DNA of 64,000 nt, taken from contig ML976683.1 in assembly GCA_010015655.1 (NCBI GenBank), forward strand, positions 133,051-197,050. The letters run 5' to 3'. The notes under the pieces are model-generated. The model did not search any database and was not told where the DNA came from. It was given only the letters and a program-made list of their open reading frames with translations. A program made the position numbers and the translations under genes. Below are positions 21,563 through 32,395 of this stretch, piece after piece; positions within the stretch are counted from its first letter, which is position 1, and every line of letters begins with the position of its first letter. The DNA comes from Bimuria novae-zelandiae CBS 107.79. Lineage: Eukaryota > Ascomycota > Dothideomycetes > Pleosporales > Didymosphaeriaceae.

Positions 21563-22035
21563 TCGCCAGAGTCATGGCATACGAGCAGAGAAGTGTAACT
21601 CTGGTATGCTATTCGAGCCCATGTTTGATGCTTAGAAAGTATGCTTATTATAACCTTAGGTTCCCTTCCGTGACCAGAGGCTACCTGTTCGCTCTCAACC
21701 GGCAACGACACCTTATTCACGAAATTGGTATCTAGAAGAGCAAGCTTGCTGCTTTATCTGTATTGGAAATTGAAGTGGTATATCCAACCGAAACGCTTAA
21801 GAAGATTACGAGTCAGAAACGTCCATACCGGGAGCGTGGAATAGACTCGTTTAATGCTCTGTATCTTGGCGGCCACTCACAGCTTAATTACCCCTTAGAC
21901 GGGCCTAATTCAAGCCTTTCTACTACATGTCTTATGTTTAGTTCTCGTGACTCTTAATTTGTTTCTGAAATGTGCTTCTTGCAAATATCTGTTCTGTGAC
22001 TGCATTTGAAAGAGTTGGCAGGTAAGAAATGACTA
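21563..22035. other. 3' flank and intergenic
   Basis: GC-normal sequence between the zf-3CxxC gene and the first base of the palindromic MITE. No gene recognised. Confidence 0.5.
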
Positions 22036-22101
22036 CTCGGCCCCTAGCGGCTGCTGCGCAGTTTTTCCGCGAAAAAGGCCGTGCTCCGCACGGCCCTACT
22101 A

Positions 22102-24613
22102 GCTCAATGATCGCACACGCTCAATGATCTAAATGTCGTAAAATGCCTTTTGTATAGTAATTTGTATAGTAATTACATCGCTAAACATTTGTTTTATTAC
22201 TCGCAAGCCCAGTCAGCCTTTTCTAGTAAAATAGCGTTAAAAAATTTAAAAATAGGAGATAAGTAGCCCTCGTCGTCGTTGCTAATAGGGGTAACTTCGA
22301 GCTACGTCTTAGGGACATAAAATTAACTATCCTATACTTGTATTATTGCTTATTTCTCCTTAGGGAAGGATAGTAGCGTAGGTACGTCTCTTTTTTATTG
22401 CAGGTGCCGCGTGTAAGGATCTATGCCGCTACTGTTAACGTACGCGACTTTAAGTGCTAAAATTAAGCTCTCTATAATAGAATGTCTTGCCCTAAACTTG
22501 CCTCTCTATTCTAGTTTTTATATAGATTCCTTATATAAATCCTAGAAGCGCTTAGCCAGCGCTAAGTTTATAACTCTATACTCCTAACGCATTAGTTTAT
22601 TAGATAAAGTTTTAATTACTAGGCTATCAAATATAGTTATATAAGACCTACTACGCATAGTAAGTAGGCCCTTATAGTAATGCCTACTAGACTTTTTACC
22701 CTAATTACGTACGTTTAATAGTATTCTCTTCTAGGTATTAAATTATTTAACAAGCGCCTTTTAGTGGCGCGCCGCGACGGTAGCTTCTTATTTAGTAGCT
22801 TTATTAGTAACCCTCTTTACAGCTATATTTTAGTAATCTCTAGTATAAATAGGACCTTTATTAACATTAACTATATATTAATTACGCCTATAACGCTTAG
22901 CGCAGGCATGCTTAGTAGCCTTTATTTAGTAAAAAGTCTACTCTAGCCTTACTACGTTGTAGGCTATTACTAAACTACCTTTAAGTATTAAAATTATGTC
23001 CTTAGCTTGCTTGCGTGGTAGCTACTTTTTTAGTATATATATAATAGCTTTCTCTTGTAAATTAAGTGTACGTATCGTCTTCGGCGTACTCTAGCCTATA
23101 TTACTAGGCAATCGGTGGGGTTGCGGCGTTTAAAAGGGCTGAGAGAGCTCCGTAAACAAAGGCGTACCCATGGCGCCTAGCAGCTGGCGGAGTAGTCGAC
23201 TATGCGTAGGAGGAGAGAGGCACCGGAGTACTGCAGGGACGCTGTCGCCGTCCTCCTCATTAGACGACTGCCAAGTAGGAGTCGAGGGCTCCTGTACGCA
23301 GTCGACAGCTGCCGTTGCCTCCTTAGTAGCGCGGGCAGCCTCCTGAGCTCTTAGAGGCGTGATTACCTGCTTAGGATAGAAGGGTGAGAGGCCTGTTTTG
23401 CGCCAGCCACCCTTTACTGTACGAGGCGTAAACGTCTGCCCTCTAATTTATAAGAGAGTTACTAAGAAATTTAAGCGTTAGATTTTAGTAGCTCCTATAC
23501 AAAAGGCCTAGTTAAGCGTCTAAGCGTAATACCACTTAAGAGGCTAAAAATAGCCTACGTTAAGTAACTAGAGGAGATAAGTAGTGTGCGGAGGGAGGGT
23601 AAAAAGCTATATATAATTACTCTCCGCGTACTTTGCAAAGTCGGACGTAAGGTAAGATCTATAGCTATTAATAAGGAGTAGTCTCCACGCGCCCTAAGCG
23701 CTCTCTATAATTATCTTATTAAAGTGCTTTATTTAGTCTATAGCTGTAAAGTCGTTAGCGTAGCTACTATTAGTAATATTTATAAGGTAATTATTAGGTA
23801 AATTAACCGCCTATTACTCTAGGATTAACTTCGCCTTAATAATAAGCATAGGCGCGATAACTTGGCCATCTATAAAGCAGCACTCTGCCATAGAAATAAG
23901 CTCTCTATTCGTCGCAATAGGTATAAGGACTTAACGCCCGCGTCTTGTATATACGTAACAGTCCTTTACAATACCTATACAGATTTCTATTTTATCTATA
24001 TTATACTTATTTATATTAGAGATAGCGAGGCGTTACTCGTATACTTATAACTTATTAAACCACGCCTAAAGGCCGTCTAGAGACTACGCTAACTTTTAAG
24101 CTAAGTTAATTAGCTTTACTTTTATTTTATAGTATTTTATATAAGAGTTAAGCTAGCGTAATGCCTAATTAACGCTAACGCGCGGCGGGTTATTATCTCC
24201 TTTATAAACTTTAGCTAATAGCGCGTTAGCATGCTAATAGACAAGCTCCTTTATAATACTAAATCTAACGTTATTAATAGCGTTATAGAAACATTTAAGC
24301 GCAGATTTTTATTTATCTAATAGTCTTTTATTAGTAGCAAGGCGAGTTAACTTATTATTAAGGCCGCAAAGGGAGCGCGTGACGCGCTGGCAGAGGTGGC
24401 TTATGTTGCGATCTCGACAGTATGCGGTGACGTTGGGCCGCGCAACTCCACGCAGCTCCACAAGTGCGTTTTCGACGATCTTAGAGTCTTGAATGTACTG
24501 TGGGACCTCCTTCGTAACTTTAGGCATTTTATTTCGTGTAAATTGGGCGTGTTTTGATGGCGCTGCGTGGATAGGTGGTTATTTGGATCATTGAGCGTGT
24601 GCGATCATTGAGC
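22102..24613 (-). mobile_element. pogo/Tc5-type DNA transposon 1, mostly RIP-degraded
   Basis: A 2512-bp element with near-identical inverted ends GCTCAATGATCGCACACGC..., flanked by TA at 22,100-22,101 and 24,614-24,615. The terminal repeat holds the 11-mer GCTCAATGATC twice, 17 bp apart. The transposase runs on the minus strand from about 24,527 towards 22,300. Most of the interior is TA-rich; the first 220 bp of the gene and a stretch at 23,100-23,440 keep normal GC. Confidence 0.85.
22300..24527 (-). pseudogene. DDE_1-type transposase, RIP-killed
   Basis: The start MPKVTKEVPQYIQDSKIVEN at 24,527 opens an intact 72-residue stretch, with TAYCRDRNISH probably within the helix-turn-helix. After that the frame is full of stops. 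Reading through them, a catalytic-domain piece near 23,830-24,030 resembles (F/V)DEIG...IGI...ENRELIS..., and a late piece WRKTGLSPFYPKQVI near 23,400 matches the tail of fungal pogo/Tc5 transposases. No functional product is possible. Confidence 0.65.
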
Positions 24614-24799
24614 TAGTAACGTGTCCGTGCACCCAATGCACGGATTCAGCCAATGCACGCCGAACACCATAAACGCTCTATTAGAAATAAGGCTGCAGAA
24701 CCACCCACAAACAATATTATTATAAGATTTTCTACTAGGATAGTAAATCGATAGCTGCGATTTATTTGCACTATTTAAATCTATCTAGAAGCTTGACGT

Positions 24800-27546
24800 C
24801 GCGGCCGCTCCGTGTGGATTTGGTTAGGGCAGCAGATGCGCCCTTTGAGGCCTCCCTAACATTCGTAGCATTAACAACACGTTTCTGACGCTTTCTGCTC
24901 TGTGGAGATGGCTGAGAAGCTTTTCTCTTACTCCTTTGGGATAGTTGTAGAGCCTTTTTAGCGTTATTGGCAGACTTCTAGGCAGTGCGCTAAGCTGCCT
25001 TTTTAGCTTTCTCCTTCTCCTTTGCCTTCTTCGCTGCCTCTCTCGCTGCACGCTTTTCTTGCTGGATTTTCTCCTTGTATAGCTTAGCTACCTTCTTTAG
25101 CTCTGCTATCTTTGCTTTTTAAAGCTACTACTGCTTATCCTCTTGCTCCTTAATTAATTAACGATAACGTGCCTCCCTTACTTTCCTTAGTAACTATAAG
25201 ATAGCCCTACTATAATACTCCTAGCGCTGTTAAAGGTCTAGAGCTTTACTCTTCTTATTACGCTTCTTCTTAATAGATAGCGCCTGCCTAAGCCTATCGT
25301 TGTCATGCTTAAGCAGCTTATTTTTAACAGATAGGTGGTAGAGTAATTAACGAAGCTTTTGTGTATCCTTATTACTTTAATTACTTACTATAGAGCGTAC
25401 AAGCCTATCCATCTTTCTCTAGTCATAATCGCTAAGCCCTAATAAGGAGCTATTGCCTGATTCTTGATCCTAGGTGAACCTATTAAGGATAGGGTCAGGA
25501 TCAGGTGGCTTGGTTAGTTGGTTGGTTAGTATTTATTTTTCGTCTAGTTAATAGGGATTAAGTCCACCATCTCGCCTCCCGAAGGGCATATACGACGTGC
25601 TAAGCTATAGAATTACAGTACTAACATACTACCTTAGAAAGCATTTCTTGCCTGCGCGGGTATTACTACCATTTTAAGCTATAGCTCCCCTTCCCGTTAG
25701 GGAGACTAAGCAGTGTATGTACATTAGAATGAATCCCTTATATGTGTTCAGAGGCAGTTTAGTGCTGTAAGAAGAAAGAAAAGGAAAGAGTGGATAGGTA
25801 TGGAGAGCTGGTGCTCTGTTAAATCGGAGCCGTGGCTCTGCGCGAGGAGAGCCTTTGTACCAGGCTTAGCGATGCCTGTGTCGAAGGAGATAGGTGTAGT
25901 AGGAAGGCAGAGCCAGGCCTGTCCTTCTTCTTTATCCCTAAGAGTCGTATAATATAAGGCCAGGCTAGCTGCCTTATTTGCGTGTTATGTCAGGTCAGGG
26001 ACGCTAATAGTTAGTCTTTAGAGAGCTACGGGCAGCTCTTGTTATTATAGGTGTTAAGAGCTAGTGCTCTATTAAATCGTGCTATAGCTCTTCGCATAGA
26101 GAGCCTTTGTATTTAAGCCTAGCAGGTGCCCATATCTTATAAGAGTAAGGAGTGTCACGACTGTCTCCTTGTCTTAGCTATAGTTATAGCCTTTAACTAA
26201 ACGTGAAAATCTAAGCGGCGCACGGGCCATTTTGAAAAGATTTTAGCTTACTAGGGAGCTGAAAGAGAAAATAGGGCAGCGCGCCTGCCACAACGCCTGT
26301 AGCTAAAAGAGGACGCTAGAAAATAGATTTACAAAGGTATTTAAGTCGTGTTTTAATAAAAAATTAATGGATATCGACCTTTTAGTGACCTGGAAAAGTT
26401 AATGTTTAGTGCAGGATCAGGTGGCGATATACCTGTAGCTCTAAAAGAGCTAAGGATAGTTAATTCTTTGAAAGAGGCCTTCCACGCATTCTAGAATAGG
26501 GGAAAGAAGTCGCCTTTAGTAATAAAAGCTAGGCCTTGGCTTCTATAAAGGTATCTTAATAGCTCTGCTAAGTAGGCTGTTAATAGAGGCTTAAACATCG
26601 CAACATTAAGTAGCTAAAGTGTATAAGTTAAATAAGGAGGCAGGACAGCAAGCAGGATCCTATTCTAATTATAGTAGTTAATAAAGTCTATAGTAACATA
26701 AGATCCGTGGCCGTCTATAATTAAAAGTTAATATAATCGTCGAGCCTTCTTTTTTATACAGCGATTAAACACCTGCTTAAGCTAGGCAAGCCCGATATCG
26801 TTGTTCGTCCAGCCAGAGGATGATAAGGTGATAAAGACTTTATAATATCCTGCCTTAATATCCTCTACCCAGCTTGATTAGATGTCCTTGTTGGCAGCCT
26901 TATAGATAAGGCTTGGCGGCAAAGCTGATCCATTAGCGCAGATACATGCTAGGAGCGTGATCCACGCGCGATTGCCATCCTGGAGTAATGCCCTAACCTC
27001 CTTTTTTTCCCACATTCGTCTGCTGAATATCCTCTTTGTTCTACCAACGATACTAATCAGGACACCTTTTTCATCCATATTGTAGATATAACGAGGATCT
27101 ATGCGATATTAATTGATCTTGCTATGTACAAGGTTAAAATAGAGGCGATATTTATCTACTAAATTAGCTTTGTGGCGATTGCTGTCCATGCCGACGGTCC
27201 ATTGCGAGATGAGATGAATGCTGTGTTGGTTAATAAAGCGGGTAACCCAGCTCTCGCTGACTGGCTCCTTTGCTATCGTCGAGGCAAAATTCTGTATCAT
27301 CTCTCTAGTAGGAGGTATATGTCTCTCTGTGAGCCTTTTGATATATCGTACAAGCTCCTGCTCTTGCTGTGGGTTGAGCTTTCGCTAATTGATTGTGTTG
27401 GCTGCACGCGTCGCGGTAACACCTTGGTGCCTTCGTGAGAGTGTAGATCGATTAACACCATATCTGGTAGCAATTTCTGTATATGAAAAATCTTCTCCTG
27501 GTTCTCGCGATTCGATCTCATCTATCGCAGCTTGAATTGGATCCAT
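24800..27546 (-). pseudogene. pogo-type transposase, interrupted
   Basis: Start at 27,546 (MDPIQAAIDEIESREPGE), then a helix-turn-helix EIATRYGVNRSTLSRRH, a CENP-B-like part (REMIQNFASTIAKEPVSESW), a catalytic stretch with MDEKGVLI and IIDGHGS, and a Lys/Arg-rich coiled C-terminal tail ending near 24,800. Several single stops (for example at 27,109 and 26,878) break it, and a 902-bp insert splits it at about 25,500-26,420. The orthologous copy at 56,087 confirms the order of parts. Confidence 0.75.
25510..26411. mobile_element. 902-bp insert with 14-bp target-site duplication, SINE/LINE-like
   Basis: CAGGATCAGGTGGC stands on both sides (25,496-25,509 and 26,412-26,425). The related element at 56-58 kb has only one such site and no insert. 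No inverted ends are visible. The low-coordinate end is a short simple repeat (TTGG/TTAG), so on the minus strand the insert would end in a CTAACCAACC-type tail, as target-primed retroposons do. No reverse transcriptase is visible, so it is non-autonomous or truncated. Inside, a 55-bp module recurs at 25,805-25,859 and 26,058-26,111. Confidence 0.75.
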
Positions 27547-27645
27547 ATTGGTGGAGTTATCGCGTGTTGAAAGTAGGGAGTTTTGACGCGTCGGATGTTC
27601 GGCGTGCATTGGCTGAATCCGTGCATTGGGTGCACGGACACGTTA

Positions 27646-29772
27646 CCCTGCCGAGACAGTCAGTGCGCCGCGACACTAACGCGCCACCCCAACAGATGTA
27701 GCACCTCAACTTTGACGCGCCGCATCTCCACCAATATGGATCCGATTGAGGCTGCAATCATCGCTATCGACTCACGAGAACCTAGAGAAACTTTCTTATA
27801 TAGAAAAATTGCAGAAGAATTTGGTGTTGTGCGGTCAACATTAACGCGCCGGCATAGACGCGCCATGTAGGCGCGTATATAGCTACTACAGACTCGCTAA
27901 AATCTTAACTAATAATAAGAATCTAAGCTTCTATAGTATATATAGCGTCTTACTTAGAAAGGTCTACCCCCTACGCGTTAAATAATCTAAAACTTTATAT
28001 TAATTATTACTAAAAAGGATATCTCTATGCAATAGGTTAATTACTTTATTAGGCGCTACCCTAACTCCCTAATCTCGCGATAGACGACTAGGCTAGATAG
28101 CAATTGCTATAACGCTAATTTAGGCGCAAGATATAGGCTCTACTTTAAGCTTCTACATAAGAAAATTATAAAGTATGGCATAGAGCCACAGCATACCTAT
28201 AATATGGACGAAAAAGGCTTCCTACTCGGCATCACCGGCAGGTCAAAAAGGATCTTCGACAGGCCTATATATGAGAGTCGCCAAGTGAGGCAATCTATCC
28301 AGGATGGCAGTCGTGAGTGGATCTCGCTCATTACATGTATATGCGCCGATGGATCTACTATTAATCTATTACTAATCTATTAATCTAACGCTAAGACTCT
28401 ACAATTAAGCTAGGTTAAGGAAATTAACGTTAATTCTTATAGAGTCTTTATTACCTTATTAACCTCTAGATAGTTAAACAACGAGATAGGGCTTTAATGG
28501 CTAAAATAAGTGTTTAATCGCTATACCAAGAAGAAGGCTCGATGGTAGTGGCAACTCTTAGTCCTTAATAGGCATAGATCTCACGTTACTATAGATTTTA
28601 TTAACTACTATAATCAGAAAAAGATCCTCTTTGCGATATTTCCCCCTTACGCCACTCATATGCTACAGCCTCTAGACGTCTATGTGTTTAAGTCTCTTTC
28701 TACCGCCTACTCCGACGAGCTCTCCGCATACCTATATAGGAGTTAGGGGCTATTAACAATTGCTAAAAGAGACTTCTTTACACTATTCTAGAGGGCCTAA
28801 ACAACGTTAGTTACGCCGTAATTAATTACTAAAGCTTTTAAGTATATAGGTATCTCGCCGCCAGATCCTACACTAATCCTTAGTTAATTTAACAAAAATA
28901 AGTCTCTAAAATAAAAATTATGTAAAAACTCTACTTTAGTACTCAGCGCGTCCGATTAGCGCAAAATCAATTGGCTTTTAAAGGTTATTATTAATACAGG
29001 GGGAGGTAATAAGGCCAAGAAGCTAAGTCGCACTATACACTTAATCTCTATATAAAAGTGGCTCCTAGAGCATAAGAATTAGGGGCTATAAGAAGCCCTC
29101 ACAAACCAGAAATAGCGTTAAATAAAGGGCAGGACTCTACCTTTTAAGTAGCTAGATAAGTGGCATAAAGGATCTATTTTCTAATTACCTACCCGCGTAT
29201 AGAGGGCGCGCGATTCTCTCAGCCAACAAAAGGCTAAAAAGTAACAACTACAACTCCAGAAAAGTGAGCAGAGAGAGATCTAGATAGTAAATAGGCAGCT
29301 TAAAGCTTATCTACTATAGGAGAAGCGTGTTACGCGTGTAGTAGCTAGAAATATGCACGCTAAGGAGAAAGCTAATTAGACTACTAAGTAACGCCTCCGT
29401 TAATAGGCTCGCAAGACTTAACAACAACTTTAAAAACGTCTTAAAATTACTAAAAAGGGAAGCCAGAATACTTTAAAAGCTACTTATATAATTATAAAGA
29501 GAAAGAAGCCTACGCTAGCATCTATACGCGTTAATATAGTAATATTTACGCTATTAGCGCCAGCATCGCGCAGTAGCCAAATAATTAAAACACTAAGTAA
29601 ATATTTATAATTTAACTAGCTAGTAATCTTCTATAGCTCTATAAAATCTTAACTCTAGAAAATTTCGCGATAAAAGCTTTTATGTAAAACTCTATAGCCT
29701 TATGTTGCTGGCTGCGGTGCTGGTGTTGGGGTGGCGCGTTAGTGTCGCGGCGCACTGACTGTCTCGGCAGGG
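27646..29772 (+). mobile_element. pogo-type DNA transposon 3, RIP-degraded
   Basis: Inverted ends CCCTGCCGAGACAGTCAGTG... match over about 50 bp, with TA at 27,644-27,645 (shared with transposon 2) and 29,773-29,774. Length is 2127 bp. The interior after 27,870 is TA-rich with many stops, except a cleaner stretch around 28,190-28,350. Confidence 0.88.
27736..29650 (+). pseudogene. pogo-type transposase, RIP-killed
   Basis: Start at 27,736 (MDPIEAAIIAIDSREPRE), related to transposons 2 and 4. The helix-turn-helix (KIAEEFGVVRSTLTRRH) is intact until a stop at 27,868. Catalytic stretches YNMDEKGFLLGITGRSKR (about 28,198) and HMLQPLDVYVFKSL (about 28,660) are still legible. The expected second Asp motif DGHxS reads NRHRS, so a catalytic Asp has mutated to Asn. 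Not functional. Confidence 0.7.
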
Positions 29773-29930
29773 TAGGGCCGTGCTCCGCACGGCCTTTTTC
29801 GCAGAAAAACTGCGCAGCAGCCGCTAGGGGCCGAGTATGCTTGATGACGCAACAATTCGAAGCGGTGCACTAGCAATCGTTCATGTGAAAGCAGGGCCGA
29901 GGTGAGCTACACCAGAAGGATGATAGTGCC

Positions 29931-30251
29931 ATGGCGCCCGTTCCGACAAAAACGCGCCGCTTTCCACCTACTGAGGCACCTCAATACCTCCGACATATTA
30001 ACGACTTGGCTTTTGAAAAGGACTGCATGCTTAAGTTAAGCCTCTCTACCCCACGCAAGCGTGCTCGTGCGGAGCAGCACACAGACTAACAAAGCGAAGC
30101 ATTACTTTCGACTAAGAGAAGGAAAGCCAGCCCTTCTAGCAAATATCCACCGGTGTTTTGGGATAACTTATCTAAGATCTGGCTTACCAAGGGAGCTTTG
30201 AGAGAACTTGACAGGACAAATATCCAAGCTATTCCAAGCACACATTGGTGA
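29931..30251 (+). pseudogene. first-exon relic of a fungal repeated gene family (DUF7924-like), one nonsense codon
   Basis: One frame of 106 codons starts MAPVPTKTRRFPPTEAPQYL and ends at TGA 30,249 just before a possible splice donor (GGTAAGC). It is broken only by TAA at 30,087-30,089, where CAA to TAA is the simplest change and is RIP-like. After the stop it reads KRRKASPSS, then PPVFWDNLSKIWLTKGALRELDR, cut here for length. That PPxFWDxLSxxxLTxxALxELDRRN pattern is the N-terminal signature I associate with an expanded Pezizomycotina family whose later exon carries a DUF7924-type nuclease-like domain. The later exon is not recognisable downstream. Family name is from memory and moderate in certainty. 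Confidence 0.55.
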
Positions 30252-31501
30252 AGGTAAGCGTAAACAGTCGATAAAGTATCGCAGTCACCACCTCCGATCG
30301 GGATGGCTACCAATTTTGGCTAGCGCATGATGATGGCATAATCATAGCTTGATGCTGTGGTTGCTAGACCTGTGGCTGTGCAAAGTCTAGCAAGCGGGCC
30401 TACCCAAGCTCCGCAACCCCGAAACAGGACGACGCAAACCGTGGGTGGGGGGCGGTTCGCCAAGTGCAGAACAAGGACCACTGATCTTGCCGATTGGCGA
30501 ACTTTGGACTCGTTATTTATCTGGGTCAAAATTGATTTTGATCATGGAGGAGGGTTTACTTGGCAAATGGTATTTTGGCACTTGAGAATTAGAGCGGTTT
30601 TCGAGGAGGGATGAATGGGGCTCAGCTTCTAATGGCAGTTTAGTTCCTTTGACCTTGACACTGCTGGTGCTCTCTGTACCTGCATCCTAGGCAGACCAGG
30701 CATGATCCGCAGCGGCTAATTTAGCCAATAAGATGTAAGTTAGGGTCGATGCACAAGGGTGCGAAGTCGGAACCAAAAATAGGACACCAATCGTGCTGTA
30801 GTTAAAACAACCCCGAGGAGTTCGTAGCTCTCAATAGCAATGCGTTTTTTATATGCTAAATAGAGAGTTCGCCGTGCTGTCTTAACTCTCACAAAATCAC
30901 CTATAAAAAGGTTATTGATAGCCTATTATGAAACATTGTCCTACCCTCTAACATTTCCTTCCTACATACCAGCCAATGAGACACGACACAAAGCTACCTA
31001 ACAGACAATTGGCTAGCCACTGTAGGCTACAAAGTACTAGAGATTCACATATAAATTGCGCAGCAATGATTCGGATTTCATACTAGTAATACGCCCCAGC
31101 AATGCAAAAACATTAATAATGTCACAACGACCGCTACGCCAACTCTATACTACTATCTATACTAGAATAAATAGCAAGGTAAATCGCCACGGTATACGTT
31201 CCTTGTAATAGGAGTTAACCAGAGTTTAACTTGGGGAGCTACTACTCGCTCCGTGCCTACGGTTCCTACTCCTATCGCACGGCATATTACTATCGCAATA
31301 GGTAAGTTCACTTAATGCCGGTGAGAAAATTACTTTATCCTTTGTTTTTAGAGATGGGAGCTTTTACTACGCCAACGCAGATAGAAGCACTTACTAGAAT
31401 AACGGAAAAGGAAAATTAAGATTTATCCGACAAAAAAAATAACCTAACTTTATACCAATACAATAATTCTTGACGGTCCACCGTGGAGCGGGTTCCCTAC
31501 T
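30252..31501. other. unassigned intergenic sequence
   Basis: The first 450 bp have normal GC and may be the remainder of the broken gene at 29,931, but I cannot follow a frame. From about 30,850 it becomes AT-rich. A patch at 31,200-31,320 has short GC-richer segments. No gene or repeat identified. Confidence 0.4.
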
Positions 31502-31798
31502 TTATGTCCCGATAGAGGTCTCTTTACATTTCTGCTTCTTCTGTAATCCGTAGTAACGCACTTTAACTGCGCCCTCCGTCCGATTTAGGAAGCGTTCGCA
31601 TATCTCCTTCCACTCCATACCCTGCTAATCCCTTAATAAGAGTAAACGCACTTCGTCCGACTCTAGCTATAGCCTACGCTTACGTTTGCCGCGCGCTTCG
31701 GTGCCTTCTTCTTTCTCGCTGTTTTCGTCCCAGTCGTCGTCGCCATCGTCCGAGTAGTCCTTTTCATCATTGGCAGCATCACTGTGGGAAATGCTCAT
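31502..31798 (-). pseudogene. Myb/SANT-like protein relic with two stops and a frameshift
   Basis: Start at 31,798 (MSISHSDAANDEKDYSDDGD), an acidic leader and a basic stretch GKRKRR. Next come the pieces ESDEVRLLLLRD, GMEWKEICERFP and GAVKVRYYGLQKKQK, which fit a Myb/SANT-like helix-turn-helix (acidic first helix, WxEI, then RxxxAVxxRYY). Two TAG stops and one extra A (in AAATCGG, near the FP/NR junction) break it. The stops fit RIP-type changes of Trp/Gln codons. In intact form it would be a small nuclear DNA-binding protein of about 98 residues. Confidence 0.6.
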
Positions 31799-32175
31799 CT
31801 AGTCCGCATTTAAGCTTCCGCGACTGCAAATGTCCAACGCACCACCTTCATACCAGTATCCTACCAGCATCCACGAATCTGGCGATAGTTAGATCATGCG
31901 GATGACTTTGCCTTCTCTGCTAAGGAATCTATAACCTAAGGTGGCAGGGTTAGGAAACCGTTCTAAGTCGCGGGAACGTATAATTTTTATTATAATAAAT
32001 AAGCTATTTAGGACGGCGTAAAGCGTAAGATTAGTTATTTAATAAAATATATTAAGGCTAGAACTATAATTAATATTACTTTAGTTTTTAGCTATTATTT
32101 TTTAAGAGCATGTTTATAGGGAGTAAGACTAAAACTAGTTATTAATTAAAAACTAGTATAGTTATAGTAGTTAAA

Positions 32176-32257
32176 ATAATACTACTTACTATAATACTAC
32201 TTACTATAATACTACTTACTATAATACTACTTACTATAATACTACTTACTATAATAT
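32176..32257 (+). repeat. 15-bp tandem repeat, about 5.4 units
   Basis: ATAATACTACTTACT repeats without error inside AT-rich DNA. Its uniformity suggests recent replication slippage. No function inferred. Confidence 0.9.
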
Positions 32258-32395
32258 TCTTATTTATATTATTTTTAAGCCCTATCGCTAAAGAGTAGTT
32301 TTTAATACACCATACCTCTTCTTTTATAGTAAATAACTACCACGTGTACGTTATTAAGAGATCTTTGCTAAAGGTCTGTAGGAAATATCGTTGTC

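Larger units (their letters stand above)
24619..27643 (-). mobile_element. pogo-type DNA transposon 2, with a 902-bp insert
   Basis: Inverted ends ACGTGTCCGTGCACCCAATG... match exactly over about 50 bp and are flanked by TA (24,617-24,618; 27,644-27,645). The 10-mer CCAATGCACG occurs twice per end, 17 bp apart. Total length is 3025 bp. Without the insert and one copy of its duplication it is 2109 bp, nearly the same as the related element at 55,988-58,099 (2112 bp). RIP damage is moderate. Confidence 0.9.
22036..29835. mobile_element. 124-bp palindromic MITE split by three nested transposons
   Basis: The left arm (22,036-22,096, starting CTCGGCCCCTAGCGG) and right arm (29,775-29,835) are 61 bp each and reverse complements with one mismatch. 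TA flanks both outer ends (22,034-22,035; 29,836-29,837). A TA also stands at each inner end, so the empty element would be 61 + TA + 61 = 124 bp, an almost perfect palindrome. Each arm also contains a small internal hairpin (GGCCGTGC/GCACGGCC). Three pogo-type elements occupy the central TA. It is not RIP-mutated. Confidence 0.85.

Noticed and set aside
32176..32257. CRISPR-like array
   Set aside because: Units are directly adjacent without spacers; it is a simple tandem repeat in a eukaryotic genome.
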